A DNA stretch of 64,000 nucleotides from Sphingomonas sp. A2-49 (GCF_025548555.1 NZ_JAJLPA010000001.1:682001-746000); one strand, 5' to 3'. Positions 35,003-43,652 are shown, counted from the stretch's first letter. Notes: generated by a model not told the origin, from the sequence alone. Translations and numbers: made by a program.

Positions 35003-35932
35003 TCAGGCGGTGACGGGTTCGAGCGGCGGCGCGCGATAGGCGCCGATCGCCGCCCAGATCGCGGTCGTCACGATGACCGCGGAGCCGATCATGGTCCACA
35101 GCCCCGGCACGTCGCCGAACGCGAGATAGCCGACCGCGATCGCCATCGGCAGGCGGACGTAATCGACCGACGCGAGCTTCGCGGCGTCGCCCAGCGACAT
35201 CCCGTGGATATAGGTCGCGGTGGTCCCCACGCTGAGCGTGCCCAGCAGCGCCAGCAACCCGAAATCCAGCCCCGTCGGCCAGCGCCACCCGTCGAGCGCG
35301 AACGGGAGCAGGAGCAGCACGCCGAGGATCGACGACCAGACCATGATCGTCGCGACGCTGTTGCGCCGCGTGAGGAGCTTGATCCCGGTCACGCTGAGCG
35401 CGAGCAGGAACGCCGAGGCGATCGCCGCGATATGGGCCCAGCCGATCGGCGTCGCGGTCGACGGCCGGGCGATCAGCAGGACGCCGCCAAAGCCGATCGC
35501 CAGCGCCAACCAGGTCGCGCGCGACACCCGGTCGCGCAGCACCAGCGCGGCCAGCGGACCGATCCACAGCCCGCGCGTGAAGGATATGGCGTTGGCGTCC
35601 GCCAGCGGCAGCCGCTGGATCGCATAATAGGACAGGGTCACGCCGAGCGCGGCGGACAGCGAGCGGCCGAGCTGCATCCAGACGCCGGACAGTCTGAGCA
35701 CGGTGCCGCGGCTGCGCAGGATCAGCGGCAGGAATAGGATCAGCCCCGCCGTCTGGCTGTAGAGCGCCTGGACCGGGGGCGGATAGCCGCGCAGCAGCTT
35801 GATCATCAACGTCATCGCGGTGAAGATGACCGCCGACACCACCAGCCATAGCGCACCGCGGGTGTCCGCGGGCAGGCCATCGAACCCCGCGCGCAGCGGC
35901 GCCGATCCGCCGGTTTTCAACCCGATCGGCAT
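35003..35932 (-). CDS. EamA/DMT-family transporter
   Basis: A 309-residue drug/metabolite transporter with about 10 hydrophobic segments in two EamA repeats. The first begins near residue 26 (G-A-L-W-L-V-V-S-A-V-I-F), the second near 165 (W-A-H-I-A-A-I-A-S-A). Typical loop marks are R-G-L-W-I-G-P-L and Y-V-R-L-P. Substrate unknown; export of a pathway intermediate or uptake of a small organic compound are both possible. It starts one base after the stop of the VOC gene, so VOC, transporter and AhpD-like genes form one operon. Confidence 0.88.
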   Translation of the reverse strand: MPIGLKTGGSAPLRAGFDGLPADTRGALWLVVSAVIFTAMTLMIKLLRGYPPPVQALYSQTAGLILFLPLILRSRGTVLRLSGVWMQLGRSLSAALGVTLSYYAIQRLPLADANAISFTRGLWIGPLAALVLRDRVSRATWLALAIGFGGVLLIARPSTATPIGWAHIAAIASAFLLALSVTGIKLLTRRNSVATIMVWSSILGVLLLLPFALDGWRWPTGLDFGLLALLGTLSVGTTATYIHGMSLGDAAKLASVDYVRLPMAIAVGYLAFGDVPGLWTMIGSAVIVTTAIWAAIGAYRAPPLEPVTA

Positions 35933-35933
35933 G

Positions 35934-36341
35934 TCAGCGCGCCGCCGCCATGGTCTTCCAGTCGTCGGGCGGCGTCTCGCCGATGTCGAAATCGAGCTCG
36001 ACCTCCGCGCCGTTCGGATCCTGCGCGAACACTTGCCAGCGCGAGAACGGGCGCGGCGTGCGCAGCAGGCGATACGGCGCACCCCGATCGCGCAGCGTGG
36101 CGATGGCGTCGCACAGCCCCTCGGCGGCGAACGCCATATGATCGAGCACGCCGCGCCGCGGTTCGGGCAGCCGGTCCACCGCCACGACATGCAGAACCGG
36201 ACGGTCGCCGGCGTACAGCCACGCGCCGTCGACGCCGAAATCGGGCCGCGGGCCATCGACAAGCCCCAGCGCGGCGTAGAAACTGCGCGTTTCCTCCAGC
36301 CGATCGGTCACGATCGTGAAATGGTCCATCGTCCGGATCAT
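35934..36341 (-). CDS. VOC (glyoxalase/bleomycin-resistance) family protein
   Basis: A 135-residue single-domain VOC protein (paired beta-alpha-beta-beta-beta). Possible metal ligands are His in D-H-F-T-I-V (start), V-L-H-V-V-A, D-H-M-A-F and the Glu of E-V-E-L-D-F-D. ATG 36339-36341 (M-I-R-T-M-D-H) is chosen because GAGGGG lies just upstream; an extra N-terminal stretch to 36362 lacks support. Such small VOC proteins act as epimerases, lyases or extradiol-like enzymes. Function here is not assigned. Confidence 0.82.
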   Translation of the reverse strand: MIRTMDHFTIVTDRLEETRSFYAALGLVDGPRPDFGVDGAWLYAGDRPVLHVVAVDRLPEPRRGVLDHMAFAAEGLCDAIATLRDRGAPYRLLRTPRPFSRWQVFAQDPNGAEVELDFDIGETPPDDWKTMAAAR

Positions 36342-36417
36342 CAGGCCCCTCCCCCCGCGCATGGTCGGGTCGCCGCCCGATCTTCCTTACGTTATTTCGT
36401 CTGAATATAGGACTTTC

Positions 36418-36431
36418 ATCTGATATTAGAT
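36418..36431. promoter_or_regulatory. Partial operator-like element between divergent VOC genes
   Basis: ATCT-GATATT-AGAT, a near-perfect 14-bp dyad of the TTCT-N6-AGAA type. It lies 77 bases from the minus-strand VOC start and 64 bases before the plus-strand VOC start. A nearby TCTGAATATAGGA (36400-36412) may be a second, degenerate half. Confidence 0.45.
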
Positions 36432-36494
36432 AGGTGCTAGCAGCCGCCGACGCGAAAATGTCGTGCGACGACGATCGATTTGCAGGAGAGCGAG

Positions 36495-37469
36495 ATGTCC
36501 AAGTTCGAGATGCTGCTGAGCGCAGACATGATGGTGCCGGATCCCGACGCGATGACCGACCTGCTGGTGTCGAAGCTCGGCATCCACAGCCATCCCAAAT
36601 GGCGGCAGGCGTTCGACAACCACCCGTACATCGCCCATTTCCTGCGCGTGCAGAAGTCGCTCGCGATCGCCCCGACGCGGATCGAGCCGCAGGTGCATCT
36701 CGACCGTCCGAACCCCGGCGACCCGCTGTTCCACGATCATCTGAAGGGGCTGGAACGCTTCCAGGGCCGCCATCGCCCGATGCTCACGCATTCGGTCGTG
36801 CTTGTCGCCTGGCGCGAGAAGATGGAGGCGCTGATCGAGCGGCTGCACGACCGCAAGCTGCGCTTCCGGCTGGCGCAGCGCACCCCGGAGATGCCGTTCG
36901 ACCGGCTCTGGCTGGGGGTGACGCCCGAGGATCTCGCGTACGACCCGTCGGTCGACGGCGGGCTGTGCATCGAGTTCATTCCGCTGGAGCCGACGCAGAT
37001 GCCGGCCGAGGTGTTCGACGTCCCGCCGCCGCGCGTCGCCAACCCCGCGCCGGGCGAGCTTCTTCGCGTGACCGCACGCGGCTTTCTGGTCCGCGACCTG
37101 GACTTCACGATCGGCAAGCTGCGCGACAATCTCGACTGGGAGCCCGAGCAGGTCGATACGCTGCCTGGCGAAGGGTATCGGCGGGCGCGGATGGGGTTCA
37201 CGATCGGCCACAGCGCGGCCCTCGACATCGTCGAGCCGACGCGGTGGGACAGCCCGGCCGGGCTCTATCTCAACAGCTGGGGGCCGGGGCCCTATTTCAT
37301 CCGTCTCGGCGCGTTCGACCTCGCCGCGAAGGCCGATCAACTGAAGGAACAGGGCATCGCGTTCCAATGGGTGCCCGAAAGCGACGCGGTCGGCGGCGGG
37401 CCGCTGATCCGCATCGACCCGCGCGAACTGGACGGCCAGATCTTCGAGATCGAGGGACTGGCGGCGTAA
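36495..37469 (+). CDS. Two-domain VOC superfamily protein
   Basis: A 324-residue protein with two VOC-like modules (about 1-165 and 185-320). The first contains M-L-T-H-S-V-V-L-V, with L-C-I-E-F-I-P-L near its end; the second starts R-V-T-A-R-G-F-L-V-R-D-L and ends G-Q-I-F-E-I-E-G-L. The H-H-E triad of extradiol dioxygenases is not evident, so ring cleavage is unlikely. ATG 36495 follows GGAGAGCGAG. It has its own promoter region with an operator-like dyad and ends at a strong hairpin. Function unknown; epimerase, isomerase or binding roles are possible. Confidence 0.78.
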   Translation: MSKFEMLLSADMMVPDPDAMTDLLVSKLGIHSHPKWRQAFDNHPYIAHFLRVQKSLAIAPTRIEPQVHLDRPNPGDPLFHDHLKGLERFQGRHRPMLTHSVVLVAWREKMEALIERLHDRKLRFRLAQRTPEMPFDRLWLGVTPEDLAYDPSVDGGLCIEFIPLEPTQMPAEVFDVPPPRVANPAPGELLRVTARGFLVRDLDFTIGKLRDNLDWEPEQVDTLPGEGYRRARMGFTIGHSAALDIVEPTRWDSPAGLYLNSWGPGPYFIRLGAFDLAAKADQLKEQGIAFQWVPESDAVGGGPLIRIDPRELDGQIFEIEGLAA

Positions 37470-37508
37470 CCCCCGCCGCGCTCCCCAGTGCGGGGAGCGC
37501 GGCGGGGG
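37470..37508. terminator. 17-bp perfect hairpin between convergent genes
   Basis: CCCCCGCCGCGCTCCCC (37470-37486) pairs perfectly with 37492-37508 around a 5-base loop. It fills the whole gap between the convergent VOC and FAH genes, abutting both stop codons. It probably ends transcription in both directions, although no T-run follows. Confidence 0.65.
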
Positions 37509-38498
37509 TCAGGGCCGGATCAGGCGGCTGCGCAGGATCCCGATCCGTTCGACCTCGAGCTCGACGACGTCGTCGGGCTTGAGGTAGCGCATCTGCTCCA
37601 GCCCGCACCCGGTGCCGACCGTACCCGACCCCAGCGCCTCGCCGGGATGGAGCGTCTCGGACCGCGAGACGTGCGCGATGACCTGTTCGAAGGTCCAGCC
37701 CATGTCGCGCGTCGTGCCGCGTCCCCATTCCTCGCCGTTGACGCGCGCGATCATCGTCAGGTCATAGGGGTCAGGGATCTCGTCCGCGGTGACGAGGCAC
37801 GGGCCCATGACGTTGCCGGTGTCGAAATCCTTGCCCTTGGCCGGGCCGAGCTGGCCGCTCATCTCCCACGCCTGCGCGTCGCGGGCGGAGAAGTCGTTGT
37901 AGATCGTATAGCCGAAAATCGCCGACCGCGCGTCCTCGACCTGCACGTCCTTGACCGGGCGCGCGATGTAGCAGGCCCATTCGAGTTCGAAGTCCATCGC
38001 GCGCGAATAGGACGGCCAGATGACGTCGTCGTCCGCGCCGACGACCGAAAAGCGGTTCGCCTTGTAGTAAATCGGCTGGCGCTTGAACGTGTCGAGGACC
38101 GCATCCTCCTCGGCGGTGCCCAGCGCGCGATAGGCGGCTTCGGGATCGTCGGCCTTGCGGACCTTGAAACGCCGGGCGGCGGCGAAGCTGTTGCGCAGAT
38201 GCTGTTCGAAGCACGAGAAGTCGCGCAGCTGCGGCGGCGGCTGGAGCGGCGCGTGCAGGTGCGCGGCGTCGCGCGCGACCAGCGCCGAACGCGCGGGATC
38301 GACGAGCATGTCGCGCGCCTGGGCCGACGCGTCCGCGCCCCCTTCGATCAGTCCCAGGATCGAGGTCAGCGACGCCGGCGCGGCGCCGCCATGCCCGGCT
38401 TCATAGGCGGCGGCGAGATCGACGATGCGGGTGTCGCCGTCGATCAGCGCCCCCGCCCGCGCCGGCACGCCCGCGCTCGACCAAGTAACGAGTCTCAC
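37509..38498 (-). CDS. Fumarylacetoacetate hydrolase (FAH) family protein
   Basis: A 329-residue FAH-family protein starting at GTG (M-R-L-V-T-W). Metal-site acids are in D-F-E-L-E-W-A-C-Y-I (about 170-179), followed by Y-N-D-F-S-A-R-D-A-Q and the C-terminal G-T-G-C-G-L-E-Q. The central W-P-S-Y-S-R-A-M region and long N-terminus set it apart from the two other FAH proteins here. It likely hydrolyses a C-C bond of a diketo acid or related intermediate. Its GTG overlaps the stop of the upstream MFS gene (GTGA), so transporter and enzyme are coupled. Confidence 0.9.
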   Translation of the reverse strand: MRLVTWSSAGVPARAGALIDGDTRIVDLAAAYEAGHGGAAPASLTSILGLIEGGADASAQARDMLVDPARSALVARDAAHLHAPLQPPPQLRDFSCFEQHLRNSFAAARRFKVRKADDPEAAYRALGTAEEDAVLDTFKRQPIYYKANRFSVVGADDDVIWPSYSRAMDFELEWACYIARPVKDVQVEDARSAIFGYTIYNDFSARDAQAWEMSGQLGPAKGKDFDTGNVMGPCLVTADEIPDPYDLTMIARVNGEEWGRGTTRDMGWTFEQVIAHVSRSETLHPGEALGSGTVGTGCGLEQMRYLKPDDVVELEVERIGILRSRLIRP

Positions 38499-39826
38499 AA
38501 TGCTTCCCCCATGTCGGCCGGCGAGCGCACGCCCGCCCGCCAGGCCAGAATAAAGTGCAGGCATCCCCAGGCACCGGTCAGCATGAGCGCCGCCAGTCCC
38601 CAGCGGATGCCGTCGCCGCCGCCGACCCGGTCGCTCACCGCGCCGGCGAGGAAGGGTCCGAGGCCATAGCCGATCAGATTGGTCGCGATCTGCAGCGAAG
38701 ACACGCTGATCCCGCGCATCTGCGGCTGGACGCTGCCTAGGATCGCGCTGTAACCGGGCGCGGTATAGGCACGCGCGATCAGTTCGAAGACCACCAGACC
38801 GGCAAGCGACGCCGCCAGGCTGTCGGTCAGGAGGAAGACCATGCCGGTCACCACCGACAGCAGCGTCGTGCCGGCCGCCGCCAGCGGCAGCCCGCCGATC
38901 CCGGCGCGTTCGAAGACGCGGTCGCCCATCGGTCCGCCGATCAGCGACCCGACCCCGCCGAATATCCCGGCGGCGACGCCGGCGAGCAGCCCGGCCTGGG
39001 TCAGCGACAGATGATGCACGCGGATCAGGAACGACGCCTGCCATACCAGCACGCCCGACAGCATCATCGAATTGAGCGTCATCGCCAGGAAGACATGGAC
39101 GAACAGCGGCTGGCGCAGCACGTAGCGCAGCGTCTCGCGGAGCGCCGGCGCCGCGGTGCCGTCGCCTTGCGGACGCTCGCGTCTCGGCTCGGGCACGGTG
39201 AAGAACAGCAGCGCGGCGATCGCCAGCCCGGGAACGCCCGCGATCAGGAACGCCGCACGCCAGCCATGATGCACGACGATGATGCTGCCGAGGATGAAGC
39301 TGGTCGCGGTGCCGAGTGCGGTACTGGCCCAGAAGATCGCGATGGCGGTAGAATGGCGGCGCGGTGGAAACAGGTCGCCGATCATCGACAGCGCGGTGGG
39401 GGCGCCGCCCGCTTCGGTGAAACCCACCGCGAGGCGCGCCGCAACCAGCGTGGCATAGCTCTGCGCGAGCCCGCACAACGCGGTGCATCCGCTCCATATC
39501 GCCACGAGGAGCGACAGCAGCCGGCGGCGATCGGTCCGGTCGATCAGATAGCCCAAGGGCAGCCCGGCGATCGCATAGGTCAGCCCGAATGCGAGCCCGG
39601 TCAGCACGCCGAGATGCGAATCGTTCAGGTGGAACTCGCTCTTGATCGGCTCGATGACGATCGACATCACCGATCGATCGACCGAATGCAGCGTGTAGAT
39701 GAGCGTCAGGATCGCCAGGGCATACCATGCGCCGCGCCCGATCGGGCGTTCGGCCTGTGCCGCTTCGGACCGCACGCCCGGCCCCGCCGTCATCCCCGTT
39801 CGATAGGCCCCGGCCACGCTGGTCAT
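38495..39826 (-). CDS. MFS transporter
   Basis: A 12-helix major facilitator protein of about 443 residues. Family marks are I-Y-T-L-H-S-V-D-R-S-V-M in helix 1, the loop motif Y-L-I-D-R-T-D-R-R-R and R-L-A-V-G-F-T-E-A-G-G in helix 4, as in the spinster-like/hexuronate branch also represented by the protein at 46147. The start is uncertain: ATG 39826 (M-T-S-V-A-G) is chosen, but ATG 39841 or a longer form to 39895 is possible because no clear ribosome site is seen. It is divergent from the DUF35 gene, with an operator-like element between. Confidence 0.85.
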   Translation of the reverse strand: MTSVAGAYRTGMTAGPGVRSEAAQAERPIGRGAWYALAILTLIYTLHSVDRSVMSIVIEPIKSEFHLNDSHLGVLTGLAFGLTYAIAGLPLGYLIDRTDRRRLLSLLVAIWSGCTALCGLAQSYATLVAARLAVGFTEAGGAPTALSMIGDLFPPRRHSTAIAIFWASTALGTATSFILGSIIVVHHGWRAAFLIAGVPGLAIAALLFFTVPEPRRERPQGDGTAAPALRETLRYVLRQPLFVHVFLAMTLNSMMLSGVLVWQASFLIRVHHLSLTQAGLLAGVAAGIFGGVGSLIGGPMGDRVFERAGIGGLPLAAAGTTLLSVVTGMVFLLTDSLAASLAGLVVFELIARAYTAPGYSAILGSVQPQMRGISVSSLQIATNLIGYGLGPFLAGAVSDRVGGGDGIRWGLAALMLTGAWGCLHFILAWRAGVRSPADMGEAL

Positions 39827-39904
39827 CCCCCGACGCCGCATGCTCGGCCTATCGGCCAACCTAGCGCGGCCGATCGGCCATTGCAATCTTGTCACAGCGC
39901 ATCG

Positions 39905-39926
39905 TTCTGATATGGGAATGCCATTG
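39905..39926 (+). promoter_or_regulatory. Recurrent 22-bp operator-like element, copy 4
   Basis: Reads TTCT-GATATG-GGAAT-GCC-ATTG, matching the consensus except for the last base. It lies 51 bases before the DUF35 gene start and upstream of the divergent MFS gene. Confidence 0.55.
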
Positions 39927-39976
39927 CCGGTCGCCGCACGTCATGGCCTCACGAGAAAGGCAGGGGACGTACCACG

Positions 39977-40375
39977 ATGCCACGCAAGCTTCCGATGTTG
40001 ACGGCCGAGAACCGCGCGTTCTGGCAGGGCGGCGAGCGCGGCGAACTGCTCATCTATCGCTGCCGGTCGTGCGAGGCGTGGTTCCACCCGCCGGCCCCGG
40101 TATGCCCTCGGTGCAACGCGGTCGAGGTCGGTCCCGAACCGGTATCGGGACGCGGCACCGTCGCCACTTTCACGATCAACATACAGGCGTGGACCCCCGA
40201 ACTCGCCGAGCCCTATGTCGTGGCGATCGTCGAGCTGGTCGAGCAGCCCGGCCTGCGCTTCGCGACCAATATCGTCGGCTGCGCACCCGATCAGGTGGCG
40301 ATCGACATGCCGGTCCGCGTCACCTTCCTGCCATGCGACGACGTCTGGCTGCCCCTGTTCGAAAAGGACGCCTGA
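39977..40375 (+). CDS. DUF35 OB-fold/zinc-ribbon protein
   Basis: A 132-residue DUF35 protein. The N-terminal rubredoxin-like zinc ribbon has C-R-S-C (about 32-35) and C-P-R-C (about 47-50), followed by an OB-fold with G-R-G-T-V-A-T-F-T. DUF35 proteins form complexes with thiolase-like partners; in steroid side-chain degradation a DUF35 domain and an Ltp2-type thiolase homolog form a retro-aldolase. The next gene encodes exactly such a thiolase-like protein and overlaps by one base (TGATG), so a complex is expected. Confidence 0.9.
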   Translation: MPRKLPMLTAENRAFWQGGERGELLIYRCRSCEAWFHPPAPVCPRCNAVEVGPEPVSGRGTVATFTINIQAWTPELAEPYVVAIVELVEQPGLRFATNIVGCAPDQVAIDMPVRVTFLPCDDVWLPLFEKDA

Positions 40376-41553
40376 TGCTGCCGATCGGCGCCGCCATCAC
40401 CGGGATCGGCCAGTCCGAGGTCGCCCGGCCGTCGTCGCGCTCGGCGATGCAGCTGACCGTGGACGCGGCGCTGGAGGCGATGCGCGACGCCGGCCTGACC
40501 AGCGCCGACATCGACGGCGTCGCGTGCTGGCCGGGCGACAACGACAACGGCAACCCGTTCTCGCCGGTCGGCCCGCTGGCGCTCAAGACGGTGCTGGGCA
40601 TCGAGACGAGCTGGTTCGGCGGCGGCTATGAGGCACCCGGCCCGCTGGCGGCGGTCATCCATGCGGTGATGGCGGTGGCGTCGGGCGTCTGCCGCCACGT
40701 GCTCGTCTTCCGGACGATCACCGAATCGAGCGCGCGCAAGGTCGACCGCACCGTCTCGTCGCTGTCGAACAAGACCCAGGGGCGCGACAGCAGCTATTTC
40801 TGGCAATGGTACACACCGTTCGACGTGCGCTCGGCGATCAACCTGATCGCGATGTACGCGCAGCGCCATTTCCACGAATACGGCACGACGTCGGAACAGC
40901 TCGGCTGGATCCCGGTGACGCTGCGGTCGCACGCGGCGCTGAACCCGAAGGCGATCTATCGCAAGCCGATCACGATCGACGATTATCTGGCGTCGCGGAT
41001 GATCTCGACGCCGCTGCGGCTGCTCGACTGCGACGTGCACTGCGACGCCTCCACCGCGATCATCGTCTCGCGCGCCGATGCGGCGCGCGACGGGCCGAAC
41101 CCGCCCATCCGGGTCGAGGCGATCGGCTCCGCGCTGTCGCAGCCCTGGTCGTGGGACCAGATCTCGCTGACCGAGATGGCGACGCGCAACGTCGGCGACA
41201 TGCTGTGGTCGCGCACCGACTATACGCCGGCCGACGTCGACACGGCGCAGCTATACGACGGCTTCTCGATCCTGACGCTGATGTGGCTGGAGGGCCTCGG
41301 GCTATGCCCTCGCGGCGAGGGCGGACGGTTCGTGGAGGGCGGCACGCGGATCGGCCTGACCGGGGAACTGCCGCTCAACACCAATGGCGGCCAGCTGTCC
41401 GGCGGCCGGACGCACGGGCTGGGCTATGTCCATGAGGCGTGCATGCAATTGTGGGGGCGCGCGGGCAACCGGCAGATCGCGAAGCACGACGTCGCCGCCT
41501 GTGCGGCCGGCGGCGGTCCGCTGGGCGGCGCGCTGCTGCTGGTGAAGGACTGA
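40375..41553 (+). CDS. Thiolase-like (lipid-transfer/Ltp2-type) protein, partner of DUF35
   Basis: A 392-residue thiolase-fold protein of the non-decarboxylating, SCPx/Ltp2-like kind. It starts L-P-I-G-A-A-I-T-G-I-G-Q-S, and the C-terminal part contains N-T-N-G-G-Q-L-S-G-G-R-T-H-G-L-G and H-E-A-C-M-Q-L-W-G-R-A-G. The classical nucleophilic Cys segment (x-C-x-S-G) is not apparent near residue 85-90, where F-G-G-G-Y-E-A-P occurs, so thiolytic cleavage is doubtful. Retro-aldol cleavage or a scaffold role fits Ltp2-like homologs. Coupled to DUF35 by a TGATG overlap. Confidence 0.88.
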   Translation: MLPIGAAITGIGQSEVARPSSRSAMQLTVDAALEAMRDAGLTSADIDGVACWPGDNDNGNPFSPVGPLALKTVLGIETSWFGGGYEAPGPLAAVIHAVMAVASGVCRHVLVFRTITESSARKVDRTVSSLSNKTQGRDSSYFWQWYTPFDVRSAINLIAMYAQRHFHEYGTTSEQLGWIPVTLRSHAALNPKAIYRKPITIDDYLASRMISTPLRLLDCDVHCDASTAIIVSRADAARDGPNPPIRVEAIGSALSQPWSWDQISLTEMATRNVGDMLWSRTDYTPADVDTAQLYDGFSILTLMWLEGLGLCPRGEGGRFVEGGTRIGLTGELPLNTNGGQLSGGRTHGLGYVHEACMQLWGRAGNRQIAKHDVAACAAGGGPLGGALLLVKD

Positions 41554-41562
41554 GGGACGGAA

Positions 41563-41590
41563 GCGGCGGCGGTTTGGGGGCCGCCGCCGC
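41563..41590. terminator. Hairpin between convergent genes
   Basis: GCGGCGGCGG (41563-41572) pairs with CCGCCGCCGC (41581-41590) around an 8-base loop, in the 51-base gap between the convergent thiolase-like and FAH genes. No T-run, so efficiency is uncertain. Confidence 0.45.
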
Positions 41591-41604
41591 GTCAGGCGCG
41601 CGCT

Positions 41605-42447
41605 TCAGGGGCGCTGGCCGATGACGTTGCGCAGCGTGCCGATGCCCTCGATCGTCGTTTCCATGACCTCGCCGGGGTTGAGGTAGCGTCCGGTCCCCTG
41701 GCCGACGCCCTCGGGCGAACCGGTGAACAGGATGTCGCCGCAGTCGAAGCTGGTACGCGCGTCGATGAAGCGGATCAGCGCGTCGACCCCCCATGTCATG
41801 TCGCCGCTGGAAGCCGACTGGCGGACGTCGCCGTCGACCGTCAGCGTCATCTTCAGCGACGGCGACCCGGCGGGGAATTCGTCGTGGGTGACGATCCACG
41901 GGCCGACCGGCGTCGTCGCGTCCTGGCTCTTGGCGGCGAGCAAATCCATGCCGACGCCCACGGGGCCGCTGCGCTGCAGGTCCCGCGAACTGACGTCGTT
42001 GCCGATGGTGTAGCCGAGCACGCTCGACAGCGGATCGTCGCGGTCCACTTGTTCCGCGCCGATCACCGCGACGAGCTCGACCTCGTGGTCGAGTTCGTTG
42101 GTCAGCGCCGGCCAGCGGATCGCATCGAACGGCCCGGTCAGCGCGCGGTACGCCTTCAGGAACGCGAAAGGCTGGGCCGGCGGTGCGACGCCGAATTCGG
42201 CGATATGCTTGGTGTAGTTCACCCCGGCGATCATCACCCGGGCGGTGCGCTCGATCGGTGGCAGCAGCGTGACGCGGTGGAGCGGCATGGTCCCGCCGGT
42301 GAACGCCAAGGCCGCCTCGCCTTCACCGCGCGTCACCGCCGGCGCCCAGTCCGCGAACACACCCGCGATGGGACGGATGGTGGATGCGGTCGCATCCACC
42401 ACGCCCCAGAACGGCGCGCCACCATTGGTGGCCCGTGCGATACGCAT
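41605..42447 (-). CDS. Fumarylacetoacetate hydrolase (FAH) family protein
   Basis: A 280-residue FAH-family hydrolase. Metal-site acids are in L-D-H-E-V-E-L-V-A-V-I (about 118-128), then I-G-N-D-V-S-S-R-D and the C-terminal F-T-G-S-P-E-G-V-G-Q-G. The two most similar proteins in the window are this one and that at 20451-21344. Its ATG overlaps the stop of the amidohydrolase gene by one base (TGATG), so the two are coupled and probably act in series on one intermediate, for example C-C hydrolysis and decarboxylation after meta-cleavage. Confidence 0.9.
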   Translation of the reverse strand: MRIARATNGGAPFWGVVDATASTIRPIAGVFADWAPAVTRGEGEAALAFTGGTMPLHRVTLLPPIERTARVMIAGVNYTKHIAEFGVAPPAQPFAFLKAYRALTGPFDAIRWPALTNELDHEVELVAVIGAEQVDRDDPLSSVLGYTIGNDVSSRDLQRSGPVGVGMDLLAAKSQDATTPVGPWIVTHDEFPAGSPSLKMTLTVDGDVRQSASSGDMTWGVDALIRFIDARTSFDCGDILFTGSPEGVGQGTGRYLNPGEVMETTIEGIGTLRNVIGQRP

Positions 42448-43523
42448 CAGGCGGCGACGGCCGTACGCGCCCGCCCGATCTTGGCGACGTCGAGATTGCA
42501 CAGCTCGACCGCGTTCTTGTATCGGATCTTCTGCAGATCGTCGTCGGAGATACGCAGGCCCTCGGTCAGGTCGTGGCGGACCGCGTCGCTGCCGCCGAAG
42601 TTGGTGCCGTAGACCAGGCGGTCGGCACCGATCAGGTCGAGCACGGCCTGGCGCATGATGACTTCGTGCAGTTCCAGATCGAAGTAGAAGTTCGGCAGAT
42701 ACTCGATCAGTTCCTTCTTGTTGTAGGTCGTGTCGAGATTCTTGTTGGTCTGGTTCAGGCGACCCAGCTGGTAGGGGACGTAGCCGCCGCCATGGGTGAT
42801 GTAGACCTTCAGGTCGGGGAAGCGATCGAACACGCCGCCATTGACCATGTACCAGAAGCACCGCGTCTCGTCATATTGCATGCCGACGATCGCGGTCGTC
42901 TCGTATTTGTCGTCGTTCGCCTTGGCGCCCCACGACACCGACTGGTTGTAGCCGTGGACGAACATCGGCAGGTCGAGGTCGCACAGCGCCGCCCAGACCG
43001 GATCGAACGCGGGATCGTCGAACTCCAGACCGCCGAAATTGGCGCCGCCCGCGTTGAGGCCCAGAAAGCCGTGTTCCTTGACCGACCGGCGCAGCTCCTT
43101 GGCGGCTTCCTCGGGGACGTTCAGCGGCGCGTGCGCCCAGGCGTACAGACGGTTGTCGCCCCCTGCGCAATATTCGGCGAGCGCGTCGTTGACGGTGCGC
43201 GCATAGGGCACCGAGAATTCCGGCTCGGTCCAGTACATGTAGCAATGCGACGGCACCGACAGGCACTGGGCGTCCTGGCCGGCAGCGTCCATGTTGGCGA
43301 GCCGCCGCTTGGGATCGGACCAGCTGGCGAAATACTCCTCGAGCGAGGGCGCCTTGCCGGCCTTGACCGCCGCCTTGCGCTCCGGCGAGCCGAGCGTCAG
43401 GACCCAGTCGCCGACGCGCAGGCGGATGTCGCCATCGTCGCACTTTTCGAAGAACGGGCCCCAGTGATCATGCTGGTTGTAATAGCCGGGCAGCGGTGCG
43501 TGGGCGTGCAGATCGATGAGCAT
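42447..43523 (-). CDS. Amidohydrolase_2 family metal-dependent hydrolase/decarboxylase
   Basis: A 358-residue amidohydrolase beginning M-L-I-D-L-H-A-H (metal H-x-H at 6 and 8), with V-H-G-Y-N-Q-S, Y-I-T-H-G-G-G and a C-terminal N-F-G-G-S-D carrying further ligands. It is closely related to the protein at 13157-14188 (shared V-P-S-H-x-x-M-Y-W and Y-G-T-N-F-G-G segments), probably by duplication. Decarboxylase (LigW/ACMSD-like) or C-C hydrolase (LigY-like) activity are the main options. An AGGA-type ribosome site precedes the ATG. It is coupled to an FAH gene and has a half operator upstream at 43535. Confidence 0.88.
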   Translation of the reverse strand: MLIDLHAHAPLPGYYNQHDHWGPFFEKCDDGDIRLRVGDWVLTLGSPERKAAVKAGKAPSLEEYFASWSDPKRRLANMDAAGQDAQCLSVPSHCYMYWTEPEFSVPYARTVNDALAEYCAGGDNRLYAWAHAPLNVPEEAAKELRRSVKEHGFLGLNAGGANFGGLEFDDPAFDPVWAALCDLDLPMFVHGYNQSVSWGAKANDDKYETTAIVGMQYDETRCFWYMVNGGVFDRFPDLKVYITHGGGYVPYQLGRLNQTNKNLDTTYNKKELIEYLPNFYFDLELHEVIMRQAVLDLIGADRLVYGTNFGGSDAVRHDLTEGLRISDDDLQKIRYKNAVELCNLDVAKIGRARTAVAA

Positions 43524-43534
43524 CGAAGAGTCCT

Positions 43535-43548
43535 TTCTGATATCCCCG
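43535..43548. promoter_or_regulatory. Degenerate operator-like half-site
   Basis: TTCT-GATATC followed by CCCG: the left half of the island dyad (TTCTGATAT) is perfect, the right half is lost. It is 12 bases upstream of the amidohydrolase ATG and may overlap its ribosome site. Confidence 0.3.
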
Positions 43549-43652
43549 GCAGCAACCCCGTGCCTGTCCCGGCAAGCGGCTCCGCCTTTCCAGCCTCGAG
43601 ACGTGCGCGCTTCGCAATTCCAAGTCAATATCGGCGTATCTGTTCACAACAT

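Noticed and set aside
36495..37469. Second extradiol dioxygenase
   Set aside because: Two VOC modules are present, but the H-H-E iron triad and second-sphere residues seen in the 21346-22269 protein are missing.
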